DNA from: Neocallimastix lanati (nom. inval.) | Taxonomy: Eukaryota; Neocallimastigomycota; Neocallimastigomycetes; Neocallimastigales; Neocallimastigaceae | Length of the DNA: 57,500 bases | Reading direction: 5' to 3' | NCBI GenBank assembly: GCA_016946835.1 | Contig: JACVTC010000235.1 | Location: forward strand, 1-57,500 | Part shown: positions 9,211 through 20,675 of the stretch, piece by piece | How the letters are laid out: each line of letters opens with the position of its first letter | How positions within the stretch are numbered: position 1 is the first letter of the stretch | Translations under genes and position numbers: made by a program | Notes under the pieces: model-generated | What the model was told of the DNA's origin: nothing | Database searches by the model: none | Seen by the model: the letters and a program-made list of their open reading frames with translations, nothing else

Positions 9211-10116
9211 ATGTCTACTAAAAGTACTTTAAGTTTTAAAGAATTAAAGAAAGAATTACGAGACATAGTGAAGCTTAGCAAGGACAATTTAGATATAAAG
9301 TCCTGGGCTACTGAATTAAAACTTTGGATCAAGATACAAGGTATCACAGATCCGGAAACAATATTTAATGCTTGTTTACTTACCAGCTCTGGTGAAGTAC
9401 AACGCGTTATTGAAGATTTGGGAGAAGATAGTGATGATGAAAGTGATGATTCATCAGATGAAGAAGAAGATGATGAAGAAGAAAATGTTGATGATGATAA
9501 ATTTCCTTCTCTTGAAAAAATTATTTCAAGTCTTGAAAATTTTTACGGTATTAAAGAAGACCAAAATTTACTTCTTAAAGAACTTCGTGCAATGCGAATT
9601 AAAAGAAACGAAAAGATTAAAGACTTTAATGTAAGATATAGAACTTTGTACACTAAACTTGATAAAAAGAGAAGAAAGCGCATTGGTGTACTAGATTATA
9701 TTGATTCTATTCAAAATAATTATGAAGCCTGGAAGAAATTATCCCTTAAAGATGATATAAGTATGGAGAAAGCTTTCAAAATTGCCGAGAAAGTAGATAG
9801 ACTTTCTGTAAGGAACAATAATATTAATACCTATAATGTTAATAATTCCCAGCATAATCAAAATAATCAAAACAGTACTACTTCAAGACTTTATCCTAAA
9901 AGAAGAAACGAAACTTTCCAAACAAGTCAAACAAATAATAAACTGAAACCTCAAGATATTATAGAAGAATCAACCCAGAAAATGAGAAATTTATCCGTTA
10001 AAACTTGCTTCTTCTGTAAGGAAGAAGGTCATTACTCATACTATTGCCCTCAATTAAATAAGATTATGGAAAAAAATAAAAAAGAAATATATTCCAAAAA
10101 GTCTTTAAACTTCTAA
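9211..10116 (+). CDS. gag: Gag polyprotein of Gypsy-1, copy 2
   Basis: Encodes a 301-residue Gag with the same sequence as copy 1: acidic stretch, Asn/Gln-rich linker and a C-terminal CCHC zinc knuckle (residues 266-279). Perfect protein identity between two tandem copies points to very recent duplication or a collapsed/duplicated assembly, rather than long selection. The start ATG follows the same AAAACGAA context. The stop lies beside the frameshift site at 10104. Confidence 0.92.
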   Translation: MSTKSTLSFKELKKELRDIVKLSKDNLDIKSWATELKLWIKIQGITDPETIFNACLLTSSGEVQRVIEDLGEDSDDESDDSSDEEEDDEEENVDDDKFPSLEKIISSLENFYGIKEDQNLLLKELRAMRIKRNEKIKDFNVRYRTLYTKLDKKRRKRIGVLDYIDSIQNNYEAWKKLSLKDDISMEKAFKIAEKVDRLSVRNNNINTYNVNNSQHNQNNQNSTTSRLYPKRRNETFQTSQTNNKLKPQDIIEESTQKMRNLSVKTCFFCKEEGHYSYYCPQLNKIMEKNKKEIYSKKSLNF

Positions 10117-10156
10117 ATGGGAGCAGAAGCACTCCCAATGACAAAACAATAGCTTC
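10104..10156 (+). promoter_or_regulatory. -1 ribosomal frameshift signal, copy 2
   Basis: TTTAAAC at 10104-10110, S1 arms 10118-10123/10132-10137, S2 arms 10126-10130/10152-10156; identical to copy 1. Confidence 0.85.
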
Positions 10157-13100
10157 ATTAAATAATTTACAAAATAATACTTTTACTAAGAATACTCCAA
10201 TTGATAATAATTCCTTTAACGAAGAATCTGAAGAATCTGATTTTAGTGAGGATGATATCATTATAAATGCTGTAAAAAGAAAAATGAATGATAATAACAG
10301 CGAAAAAGAAGAAAATAATTCCAAGAAAGTACATAAAAGTTTAAAAGATAATCCACGTCCTTTTGCAACTCCTGCTTTAAGAAAGAAGAAAGAAAATGAG
10401 CTGCATAATAAACCAAATAAAGTTTATAAAAATCAAATACTTCCTTCAATTTTAACTCAACCAAATATTAACAAAGAAAAACAAAAAGAAAAGGAATTAA
10501 GAAATATGACAAGAGTAAGAGAAAGTAAAGAAGAAAACAACAATTATTCATCAAAAGGAAAGGAAAAAGTTGAATCTGAAGATATACTTGTAATCGATAA
10601 TGAAATAGAAGATCTAGAAATGAATAAAGATAATCAACAAAATAAAACTAATACTTTGGAAAAATTAATTTCAACAAAAACTAAGGAAACTAATAATGGA
10701 AATACTCAATTAGTAAAAAGGAATATCAAAATGATGAATAATAAAGAACCTTACAATATTATGGATGATTTAAATAATCTTAAATCCAGTATTACGATAG
10801 GTCAACTCTTGAATGCATGTCCTAAAATTCGTTCACAATTAACTCAAGGTTTAAAGTTAGAAAAGTCTAAAATAATTGGAACTGTAGACAATGTAATAGC
10901 ACGAACTTTATTAGTAAATAACTATGACCATAGCTACATAAGTAAAAGTAATGAAGTAGCCGAAGAAGACTTAGCAATGGTTGATGCAAGTGTTGACGGA
11001 GTACTAGGAAAACTTTTAATTGATTCTTGTAGTAACCTAAGCATCGTTACTAAGCAGTATTTTGATAAATTACCTGGTGAATATGAAACAGTTGGAAAAA
11101 GTCGTGGAAGAATCCAACTAGCAACACAAGATGAAGAATACTCGGAAGGAATTATTGTTCGATTACCAGTAAAAATTAATAATTATGAATTTAATGCGGA
11201 CTTTAGAATTATTGAGAAAGAAGACTCATTTTATGATATGTTAATAAACTTTAAAACTCAAATCGATCATTGTTTATTTATTCATCCAACCTTAAACAGT
11301 CTATGTAAACTTTTGTCAGAAAGTGAATACGAAGAAATAGCTAAAATAAATAATCAATATTATGATGAAGAAAGTATAATCTGCACTATTAGAAAAGTTG
11401 AAGAAACGAATAATGAAAAGGAAATTATAAAGGAATTAACTCCAATGGAATTTATTGAGAGTGATGAATTTTTAAGTACCTTAAATAAAGATTATAAAGA
11501 ACAAATTATTAAAATTCTCAAAGAAATGATTGACATAGTTGCCACTTCAACAGAAGAACTAACTCCTTCTAAACTTTCACCACATAAGATCCGTTTGAAA
11601 GCAAATGCAAAGCCAGTAAAATTAAGAAGTTATAGGTTAACTAAATTAAAATCAGATATCTTAAAAGAAGAACTTACAAAGCTTATTAAGAAAGGATTGA
11701 TAGAACCATCCTGTTCAGAATGGTCATCTCCAGTAGTACTCATTCTAAAACACAATGGAAAGTGGCGCTTGTGCATTGACTACCGAAAAGTCAATGATAT
11801 GACAGAAAAAGATTCTTATTCAGTTCCATATATAGATGAAATTTTTGATAGTCTCGGAGGAGCTAAAATATTTACAACTCTTGATTTATTTTCTGGTTTT
11901 CACCAAATCTTAATGGATGAAGAAAGCGTTGAAGTAACCACTTTCACTACTAAGTTTGGAAATTATCAATTTAAGGTTATGCCTTTTGGACTTACTGGAG
12001 CTCCCTCAACCTTCCAAAGAGAAATGAATAAAATTTTATTCCCTTTTATTGGTGAATTTGTTTATGTATTTATTGATGATGTTTTGATCTATTCAAAAAG
12101 TATCGAAGAACATTTAATTCATATTAAACAAGTATTAGAAGTATTTAAAGAAAACAAGTTAAAAATTAATATTGAAAAGTGCCATTTTCTTCAAACTGAA
12201 GTTGATGTATTAGGTCACAAACTTACTACTAAAGGATTAAGTCCCATGGAAAGTAAGATAACAGCTATTAAGAAGTGGGAAGCCCCTTCATCACTTCATG
12301 AATTAAGATCATTTTTAGGAGCAGTGGGATATTATCGTGATTTTATTCCTAAATATGCTCAAATTACCTCACCTTTATGTAAATTATTGAAAAAGAATAC
12401 CAAATATGAATGGAATAAAGAACAACAAGAAAGCTTTGAACTCCTAAAAGAAAAATTAATCAATGCACCTATTCTAAAATTTCCGTCATTTGACAAACCT
12501 TTTATCATTAGAACTGATGCTTCGTATAATGGAATTGGTGGAGTTCTTTTACAAAAAGAAGAAGAAACCGGTAAGGAGCATCCAATACACTTTATAAGTA
12601 GAAGTTTAAAGAAAGCTGAAAAGAATTATGGTATTACCGATTTAGAAGGAACCGCTTTGTTTTACTGTATGACTAAATTTAAATCTTATATTGAAGGAAA
12701 TCCATTACCTACAACTATTTACACAGATCATAAACCATTAGTTGGTTTATTTAAGAATAAAGAACCTTTGAATGCAAGGCAAACAAGATGGTGTCTAACC
12801 GCTAGTATGCTCGGAATTAATATAAAATATGAATCAGGCAAAAAGAATGTGTTAGCTGATGCTCTTTCAAGAATGAAAAGTAAGGAAGAGAGAAAGATAT
12901 TATTAACAAAAATTACTAATGGAAATAATGAAGAATTATTATCTAAAGTTATAAAGGAATTTATTAATGAAAAGTTTACTGTTATTGATGGTGAAGATTA
13001 TTTTATCGACAATGGAAATTATAGAAAATTAATAACGGACGAAAATGAAAGGTTTAAATTAATTTTAGAAGCTCATAATATTGGCCACGAAGGATATTAC

Positions 13101-14099
13101 AAAACATATCAAAGACTTAAGAAAAACTTTTATTGGAATCATATGATTAAAGATATCAAAAGAATTGTTAGTAATTGTGAAAAATGCCAGTTAAATCGTC
13201 CTCAACCATATCCAGAACCAACCGAAAACCATCCAACTAAAGTGGAGGGTCCCTTTGTGCATTTAGGATTAGATATTATAGGACCGTTACCAAAAACAAG
13301 AAATAATAATCAATATATTATAGTAACTGTTGATTACTTTACCAAATGGGTTGAAGCCGAACCCACTGAAAACATAACTTCCTCTGATATAATTAAATTT
13401 TTAATAAACGTTTTTGCAAGACATGGTGTGCCTCAAGTTATTACTACAGATAATGGAGTCCAATTCACTTCTGATATGACTAAAATCTTTCTTGATCTTT
13501 ATGATGTTTATGTAAAATTCATAGCTACCTATCACCCTGAATCCAATGGTCTCACTGAAAACCGAAATAAAGAAATTGGAAAATTACTTCGTTTATTAGG
13601 AAGGAAAAATCAAGATTGGGATGAAGTTTTACCTTCTGCTTTATGGGCACTTCGAACTACCAAAAACACAGCTACCGGACATTCTAGTTTTGAATTAGTA
13701 TATGGAAGAGAAGACCAACAGCCTTATGATATAGCCATAAGAACAATTGAAAATGCAGGTAAATCGTATGATGAAATTTTAATGGAAAAATTTGTTCGTC
13801 ATTATCAATGGACTAGAGAAGCATGCGAAAATGTGAAGAATGCTAACAAGTATTGGGCAACAAGACGAGAAGAACAAATAAGTATGAAAAAAGGAAAAGA
13901 ATTAAAAGCTGGTGATCTTGTTCTTGTTAGAAACTTTAGCCGCACTAAGCTAGAACCATATTACAATGGACCATTTAAAATTTTAAAAATTCAATTCAAC
14001 ACGGCAACCTTAATCGATCAGAAAACTGGGAAACAACTCGATAGGAATGTTCATTTTAAAAATTTAGTAAAGTTTAACTCCGCTTACAGAGAAGCTTGA
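10110..14099 (+). CDS. pol: Pol polyprotein of Gypsy-1, copy 2
   Basis: Same protein as the copy at 2836-6825, read by -1 frameshift from 10110 (internal ATG at 10284). Protease, RT, RNase H and integrase modules are all intact with the same active-site residues (IDSCS, FIDD, RTDAS, HHCC and DD35E). The stop at 14097-14099 is 18 bp before the LTR, with the G-rich purine tract between. As both copies are complete, either could supply proteins for non-autonomous relatives with compatible ends, but no such pairing is shown here. Confidence 0.93.
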   Translation, partial: LLNGSRSTPNDKTIASLNNLQNNTFTKNTPIDNNSFNEESEESDFSEDDIIINAVKRKMNDNNSEKEENNSKKVHKSLKDNPRPFATPALRKKKENELHNKPNKVYKNQILPSILTQPNINKEKQKEKELRNMTRVRESKEENNNYSSKGKEKVESEDILVIDNEIEDLEMNKDNQQNKTNTLEKLISTKTKETNNGNTQLVKRNIKMMNNKEPYNIMDDLNNLKSSITIGQLLNACPKIRSQLTQGLKLEKSKIIGTVDNVIARTLLVNNYDHSYISKSNEVAEEDLAMVDASVDGVLGKLLIDSCSNLSIVTKQYFDKLPGEYETVGKSRGRIQLATQDEEYSEGIIVRLPVKINNYEFNADFRIIEKEDSFYDMLINFKTQIDHCLFIHPTLNSLCKLLSESEYEEIAKINNQYYDEESIICTIRKVEETNNEKEIIKELTPMEFIESDEFLSTLNKDYKEQIIKILKEMIDIVATSTEELTPSKLSPHKIRLKANAKPVKLRSYRLTKLKSDILKEELTKLIKKGLIEPSCSEWSSPVVLILKHNGKWRLCIDYRKVNDMTEKDSYSVPYIDEIFDSLGGAKIFTTLDLFSGFHQILMDEESVEVTTFTTKFGNYQFKVMPFGLTGAPSTFQREMNKILFPFIGEFVYVFIDDVLIYSKSIEEHLIHIKQVLEVFKENKLKINIEKCHFLQTEVDVLGHKLTTKGLSPMESKITAIKKWEAPSSLHELRSFLGAVGYYRDFIPKYAQITSPLCKLLKKNTKYEWNKEQQESFELLKEKLINAPILKFPSFDKPFIIRTDASYNGIGGVLLQKEEETGKEHPIHFISRSLKKAEKNYGITDLEGTALFYCMTKFKSYIEGNPLPTTIYTDHKPLVGLFKNKEPLNARQTRWCLTASMLGINIKYESGKKNVLADALSRMKSKEERKILLTKITNGNNEELLSKVIKEFINEKFTVIDGEDYFIDNGNYRKLITDENERFKLILEAHNIGHEGYYKTYQRLKKNFYWNHMIKDIKRIVSNCEKCQLNRPQPYPEPTENHPTKVEGPFVHLGLDIIGPLPKTRNNNQYIIVTVDYFTKWVEAEPTENITSSDIIKFLINVFARHGVPQVITTDNGVQFTSDMTKIFLDLYDVYVKFIATYHPESNGLTENRNKEIGKLLRLLGRKNQDWDEVLPSALWALRTTKNTATGHSSFELVYGREDQQPYDIAIRTIENAGKSYDEILMEKFVRHYQWTREACENVKNANKYWATRREEQISMKKGKELKAGDLVLVRNFSRTKLEPYYNGPFKILKIQFNTATLIDQKTGKQLDRNVHFKNLVKFNSAYREA

Positions 14100-14117
14100 G
14101 TCTTCGTCGGGGCATCT

Positions 14118-14618
14118 TGATAAGAATGTACTAAATAATGCATTCTTAATTAAATCTACGATTTATTTCTAATACATTATGTGTACATTATTATTTTTGT
14201 ACTTTAATAAATTTTTAAATTCAAAGATTAAAAATTAGATCAAAAATTATATTAAACTTTATAATTTTTATATTAAATCTTATATTAATAGTAATATTTT
14301 TATATATTTAAAACTTATATTAACAATATTAATAATAAATCTTATTTTTTTATTTTTATATTAATAATGAAAATTTGTATTAATAATATTTTTATATATT
14401 GATAATTAAAAATTTATATATTATATTTTAACTTTTATTATAAAATTTTATATCGAAATGTTTTATTTTATATTGAAAAATATTTTATTTTATTAAAAAC
14501 CTTTATATTAGAATAGTATTTTTATTTTTATTTGAATATTTTAACAGATTGTAATAAAAATTTTAGCCAATTAAATAAATTCTTATTAGTAATATTTTAG
14601 ATATTTTTAAATAAATAA

Positions 14619-14670
<52 letters not shown>

Positions 14671-14761
14671 TTTTATTAATATTATAAATGTATTTTATTT
14701 ATATTGTTATAATTAAATTTTATATAATTAATTATAAAAATCAATTTAAATTTAATAGTTT

Positions 14762-14796
<35 letters not shown>

Positions 14797-15007
14797 AATA
14801 AAATGTAATTTAGTGGCAAGAACAACTTTTATGCCTTGAAAAAAAGTATAAATAGTTGTAAATTTTGCTACTAATTTTTAAATATCATCAAAAAAAATAA
14901 AATAAAATAAAATAAAATAAAATAAATTTATAAATAAAAATAATAAATAAAAAAATAAAATTTGTGTTTCTTACTTTATTTTTATTTAATTCTCTAAAAC
15001 CTTAACA
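14118..15007 (+). repeat. 3' LTR of Gypsy-1 copy 2
   Basis: Same 890-bp LTR with TATAAATA at 14847-14854. The last bases, CTTAACATTT, run straight into the next LTR (TGATAAAT at 15011). The flanking 4 bp can be read as ATTT (15007-15010), the last LTR base being shared. Confidence 0.9.
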
Positions 15008-15010
15008 TTT

Positions 15011-15930
15011 TGATAAATAATAAAATTATTAAATTAAAATAAATAGTAAAAAACAAATTCTTGTTAAAGTTTTCTAGCTTAACCCAAAAATTAATCCATT
15101 CTAAAAAAAATTAAATCCATATTTAAGAAAAATTAATTAAATAAAGATAATTAAAATAAAATAATAATAAATTAATTAATCATTAATAATTTTAATTAAA
15201 AACTAAAATAAATTAATAAATAATATTTTTCTAAAACAACAAATAAACAAAATAATAAACATATTTAATAAATTATAAACAACAAATAAACAAACTTATA
15301 AACAACGCAAAATTAAAATTAAATAGTTAAATAATTTTTTAAGTTACTTTTATTTAAAATAATGATTATTTTATTTATTTTATAACTCAACTTTTATAAA
15401 CAAATTGTAATTAAAATAACATTTTAAAACTTATCTTTATTAACATTTTAATTGTAAATATTGTTTAATTTAATAATAAATTATTCTTTATTTCTCTTTT
15501 ATTAATTTTATTATTTTTAATGTAAATAGTTTAAAATCAAAGAAAAATATAAAAACATGTAAATATTTCTTATAAATTATTCTTTATTATTAATTAGTTA
15601 ATAAATTATTATAAATATTTTATTAGTTATTAATAATCAATTTTATTATTAAAATTTAAAATAAATTAATATAAATAATAAATATTTCATTTTATTATTT
15701 TATTAGTTTTAACAATTATTTTATTAATTTAAACAAAATTAATTATTAAATAAATAAAGATTAATATTAAAATAAAAATAAATTTTTTTTAATAAAACAT
15801 TTTTGTGTTTAATAATAAAACATATTTATTTTTTTTAAATTCCTTAAATCAATTTTCATTCAGTATTTATCCTTTTATTCACTTCTGCAAAATTTAATTT
15901 TTGTAGATTAAGAATATTAGGTATAAATCA
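15011..15930. repeat. Solo LTR, family a
   Basis: 920 bp, TGATAAATAATAAAATT to GTATAAATCA, flanked by ATTT (15007-15010) and ATTT (15931-15934). A homologue starts and stops at the same points at 24398-25324, where the flanks differ, so both boundaries are supported by comparison as well as by the duplicated target. Very AT-rich; no coding potential. Confidence 0.7.
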
Positions 15931-15934
15931 ATTT

Positions 15935-17367
15935 TGATACGGGGTGTTACTAAATATCTTGTATTTCCTATTAAATATTCTTAATAATAATAAAATAAAA
16001 TTATTATTAAATATTCTTATTAAAATCTTTTATTAATATCAAATATAATAAAAATTATTATTAAATATTCTTATAAATTTCTTTTATTAATATTAAATAT
16101 AATAAAAATTATTATTAAATATTCTTATAAATTTCTTTTATTAATATTAAATATAATAAAAATTATTATTAAATATTCTTATAAAATTCTTTTATTAATA
16201 TTAAATATAATAAAAATTATTATTAAATATTCTTATAAATTTCTTTTATTAATATTAAATATAATAAAAATTATTATTAAATATTCTTATTAAAATCTTT
16301 TATTAATATCAAATATAATAAAAATTATTATTAAATATTCTTATAAAATTCTTTTATTAATATTAAATATAATAAAAATTATTATTAAATATTCTTATTA
16401 AAATCTTTTATAATAAAAATTATTAAATATTCTTATAAAATGCTTTTATTAATATCAAATCTAATAAAAATTATTATTAAATATTCTAATAAAAAAATCA
16501 TTATTAATATCAAATATAATAAAAATTATTATTAAATATTCTTATAAATTCTTTTATTAATATTAAATATAATAAAAATTATTATTAAATATTCTTATTA
16601 AAAATCTTTTATTAATATCAAATCTAATAAAAATAATTATTAAATATTTTATTAATATTAAATATAATAAAAATTATTACTAAATATTCTTATTAAAAAT
16701 TATATAATATTTAAATCATTACTAATTCTTATTTTTATATTAAGAATAATAAAAACCTATTTCAATAAATATTTGATATAAAATACAGAATTATAAGTTT
16801 CTGTATAATATTTTCTAAAACCTTTGAAATAAACTAAAAATAAAACAAAAATTAAAAATAAATTAAATCTTTATTAAAATAAAAATGAACTAAAATACAG
16901 AAGAATTCCAATAATAAAAATGATCTAAAATACAGAAAATATCAATTCTGTATAATTCTCTCTCTGAATAGCAATATCAAGAAGAAGCTACCGCCCGGAA
17001 TGCCCTTCGTGATACAAGCTCCAAATTAATTTTTTATATTTTAATTTAATAAATGTTATTTTTTTTTTTTAAAAATAATTTAAAATAATAGTTAAAAATT
17101 AAAATAAAATAGTTATAATAGTTTTTTTTTTTTATAAAGAATATATTAATAATAAATAAAATGTATTAAAATAAAAGTATAAAAAGAAGAATAAATTTCT
17201 TTCTTTTTAATACTGGGAACAAATAATTTTAATTTTAAATTTAAATAAAGAATATTTTAAAATTTAATTTTTTTTTTTCTTGTTTCCAAATTTATTTTTA
17301 TAGTTATGTGTTAATATTTATTTTTTTTGTTTTGAATATCTTAGTGTTTCAACCCCAACCCGTATCA
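15935..17367 (+). repeat. Solo LTR, family b, with internal tandem array
   Basis: 1433 bp, TGATACGGGG to CCCGTATCA, with target duplication ATTT/ATTT (15931-15934, 17368-17371). TATAAAAA at 17178-17185 near the right end sets the orientation. Inside are an array of roughly 55-bp repeats (about 15964-16700) and a GC-rich island (16961-17032). An inverse copy lies at 51841-53603. Confidence 0.8.
15964..16700 (+). repeat. Tandem array of about 55-bp AT-rich units inside LTR b
   Basis: About 13 units of the form TTATTATTAAATATTCTTAT followed by a TCTTTTATTAATATTAAATATAATAAAA-like half. Unit lengths vary. The inverse LTR has a longer array (52520-53550), explaining most of the length difference between the two LTRs. 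Confidence 0.85.
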
Positions 17368-17371
17368 ATTT

Positions 17372-18156
17372 TTAATACAGAATGAACAAATAATACTAAT
17401 TGTGCTAGAATAATATAAATTATTCTAACCTTATAGATTATTCTATTCTATATAATTGGAACTTTCCAATATCCTTCAAATATTACTAAATAGAAATCTT
17501 AAGTTAATAAATCACTAATTAACTTATAATTCCTTTTTGAATTATCGATCCGATTCCATTATAATGTATTAAAAATCTTTAGCCATGAATATTGTCCTTG
17601 CCCACTTAATATATTAATATTATATTTCTTTTGTATTATGTTATATTGAAAATAATCAAATCTATTTAATTAGTTATTAAAATTTTCTTTATCAATTTAA
17701 ATTTATTTTTAATTACTAAATTTAACTAAACCACAATTAAAATATTCTGTATAATCTCTTTATTTTTATTTTATATATATTAGTATTAAACTATTATTAA
17801 ATAATTAATAATTCAATAATATATAACTACTATTTATAACAATAATATTATTAACTAAAATAATAATTCAATTTCAATTTAAATGTTTTATTTATAAAAA
17901 TAATTAGTAATTAGTTTATTAAAAAAATAGTTAGGCTTTACAAATTTTAATTTGATAAAAAATATAAATACATGTAATTTTTAGTGAAATAAAATATAAT
18001 CAATAACTTACTTTTATTAAATAAATAATTATATTATTATTTTTCTTTTATAAATTTAAATAAATAAACATTGATTTTAAAACAAAATTATTTTTATTGT
18101 AATTTCATTATTTGTGTTAATTATTATTATATTCCTAAAACTATATGAACCATACC
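17372..18156. repeat. Probable degenerate LTR, family c
   Basis: The segment between ATTT at 17368 and ATTT at 18157. The left end TTAATACAGAATGAAC looks like a decayed form of the TGATACGGGATGAAT start of family f. The right end GAACCATACC(A) resembles the 3' end of the LTR at 51227-51757. The terminal TG is missing, so the call is tentative. No coding potential. Confidence 0.4.
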
Positions 18157-18160
18157 ATTT

Positions 18161-18729
18161 TGGTACAGTGCCGAATTAAAAAATATAATTTTAATATAAA
18201 TAGTAAAGTTAAATAGGAAATAATCATAAAATAATTATATATAATAATATTAATTAAATTTAAAATAATATAAAAAAAATATTAGTAAAGATAGTAAAGA
18301 TAATATATAAATTGAACCAATAGGATTTAATAAAAATAAATATATAAATATGAAAGAAAAATGATTTTTTTTAGACAGACGTAGTTTAATTAGTTTAAAA
18401 TAGGAATTTATAAATCTAAGTTAGAGATACTTAGAAAATAATTAATTTAGTAAAATATAAAATAAATACTTATTAAAGTTAAGGTTTAATTATTCAAGGG
18501 AATAGATTAAAATAACTAATAAGTATTTAAAAATAATTAATGTAAAAAAAAATATATATATATTTTAATAAAACAAAACGACAACAAATATTCTTTTATC
18601 TTTTTCTTATTATTTTTATTTAATCTTTTTGTGTGATAATTATTATAATTCTTTTATTAGAATATATAATTTTATAATAAAACTTGCATTCACGAATCAC
18701 CCGATACAATATAAAAATTATTCGTATCA
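18161..18729. repeat. Solo LTR, family d
   Basis: 569 bp, TGGTACAGTGCC to ATTCGTATCA, flanked by perfect ATTT duplications (18157-18160, 18730-18733). The right duplication is also the left one of the next LTR. Confidence 0.7.
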
Positions 18730-18733
18730 ATTT

Positions 18734-19436
18734 TGATCCGGAACTAGCTTATTTACCTCAAATAAGCATATAAAAGAATGATAAAAAGAAAAAAATATAA
18801 AATGTTTATAATAATGAAATTATTTAAAATTAAAATAATTATAATAAAAAAAAAAATTATTTATAATAAAATTATTTCTAATAAAAATAATTATCTATAA
18901 ATTGTTTTAATAAAATAAATACAGAAATATTTAATTCTGTATAAAATTAAATCGATTGACAATACTAACTATTATTTTTATTGTTTTCTCTAAAATAGAT
19001 TATTATTTTCTGTATTCTTTTTACAATAATAAACTTTATGAGAATATAATATTAATAATTTACAAGAATATTAAATTATATATTAATTGATAAATTAAAA
19101 CATTATTAGAATAGATAGTTAAAATTTTAAATATAAATAAATCAATAATAATTATACAACTATATTTTAAAATAGATACTTTAGAATAGGTTAATTTTAA
19201 AATATATTAATATTAAAATAACATTCATAATAGAATAATATAAATAAATGTATATGTTAATGTTCAATTCAAGATTCATGTAAAAAAAACTATAAAAGGA
19301 AGAAATTTTCTTTCTTTTGAAAAAGGACAATAAAATAAAATAAAAATTTATAAAATACTTTTAAACTAATAAAAATTTATTTATAATATTTAATATTGTG
19401 TTTTTAAAATATTGTGTGTGATCTGTGCCCATATCA
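18734..19436 (+). repeat. Solo LTR, family e
   Basis: 703 bp, TGATCCGGAAC to GTGCCCATATCA, flanked by ATTT (18730-18733) and ATTT (19437-19440). TATAAAAG at 19291-19298 and the following AGAAATTTTCTTTCTTTT resemble the promoter region of LTR b, so the two families are related in U3/R. Confidence 0.75.
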
Positions 19437-19440
19437 ATTT

Positions 19441-19914
19441 TGATACGGGATGAATAAATAAATATAAAAATTAATAAATTTAGAAAAATAATAAAATATA
19501 ATTAATTAAAGTTAAAATAAAAATTATATAGTTTAAAATAATAATAAACAATAAAAAGAAAAATTAAAAATAAATAAATTAAAATAAGAATTATTAAAAA
19601 AAAGTAATAATAATATTTTAGAGATAGAGAAAATAAATATAATTAAAAGGTCTTAGAGAGAGGCCTTAATTGAGATTTTTAGTTAGTAATAATTAGTAAA
19701 ATAAAATAATAAAAGTAATGTTAAAAATGTAATTAATGTAAAATTTAAATAATTATAAATAACGTATTAAATAAATAATAATAAAATATTTAAGTTTTAT
19801 TTAATATAATTATTGTGTTAAAATTATTAATTGTTTTATTAGAATATATTAATTTTCCTCAAATTAAATATTGCAAGTCCCATAAAAGTATACGATTATA
19901 AAAATATCGTATCA
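19441..19914 (+). repeat. 5' LTR of the TRIM-like element f
   Basis: 474 bp, TGATACGGGATG to ATATCGTATCA. It pairs with 20676-21147, with scattered indels and substitutions (for example TATAATTAAAAGG against TATAAATAAAAGG), so it is older than the Gypsy-1 insertions. Confidence 0.85.
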
Positions 19915-19946
19915 AAAATGGTGGAGAATCCGGGCGTTGCAATATT
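19867..19946 (+). promoter_or_regulatory. PBS of element f enclosed by a U5/leader inverted repeat
   Basis: AATATTGCAA (19867-19876, in U5) and TTGCAATATT (19937-19946, after the PBS) are a perfect 10-bp inverted repeat enclosing the LTR end and the PBS. Same arrangement as in Gypsy-1. Confidence 0.65.
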
Positions 19947-20003
19947 GGAAATTAATATGAAAATAATAATAATAATTAATAATTTTTAAAAATAAATTTT
20001 ATA

Positions 20004-20053
<50 letters not shown>

Positions 20054-20635
20054 TAATTCTTATTCCAAAATGAATTCTAAATCAAATATTTTAGAAGATA
20101 TTATTGGATATAAAAAATTAATGGAATAATGAATAATATTATTAAAGGAATTGATGACATTTCAAGAGAAATAATAATGAAAAACGCGTTCTTGGAATAT
20201 AATAATATTTATAAAATTTCAACTAAAAAAATAAATTTTAAACTTGAGGAGAAATTAAAATTGTTGAAGTAAGAGAAATAAAATTGGAAAAGAAACCAAT
20301 TAAAAATATTAGTAAAAAAGTAAGAAAAGAAAAAAGAAAAGTAAAAAGGGAAAATGATAAATGCATAAATATCATTATTAAAATTATTAAAATATTAATT
20401 ATTAAAATTAGTAATAACAGGAAAGACATGAAAACAGTTGAACGTAATTACAAAAAAAAAAAAAAAAAAAATTTGCAATTCAAAATTTATAATTTCAAAA
20501 TTTTACATTTTAAAATTTAACATTTCAAAATTCAAAATTTCAAAATTTCGAAATTTCAAAAATTCATGTTAATAAATAAATGAATAAAAATAAATAATTA
20601 AATAAAAATAAATAATTAAAATGTTTTTTTTCCAG

Positions 20636-20675
20636 AGACTTCAGGGGACGAAGTCTAATTTCAGCAGGGAGGTCT
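20636..20675 (+). promoter_or_regulatory. Hairpin and purine tract before the 3' LTR of element f
   Basis: AGACTT (20636-20641) and AAGTCT (20651-20656) form a 6-bp hairpin with a G-rich loop. The purine-rich GCAGGGAGG follows, and the LTR starts at 20676. This is the expected plus-strand priming region. Confidence 0.5.

Larger units (their letters stand above)
6844..15007 (+). mobile_element. Ty3/Gypsy LTR retrotransposon Gypsy-1, copy 2, complete
   Basis: Complete element with LTRs 6844-7733 and 14118-15007 (890 bp each) and a 6384-bp interior. It shares its 5' LTR with copy 1, so the pair is LTR-int-LTR-int-LTR. Interiors differ only by scattered single-base indels, mostly in homopolymers. 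The LTRs begin TGATAAG and end CTTAACA (imperfect terminal inverted repeat). The right boundary is fixed where copy 3 of the LTR stops matching, near 15007. Confidence 0.95.

Noticed and set aside
20238-20520. Open frames on both strands inside element f
   Set aside because: Low-complexity Lys/Ile or Phe/Leu runs in A/T repeats, non-ATG starts; at most a gag ruin.
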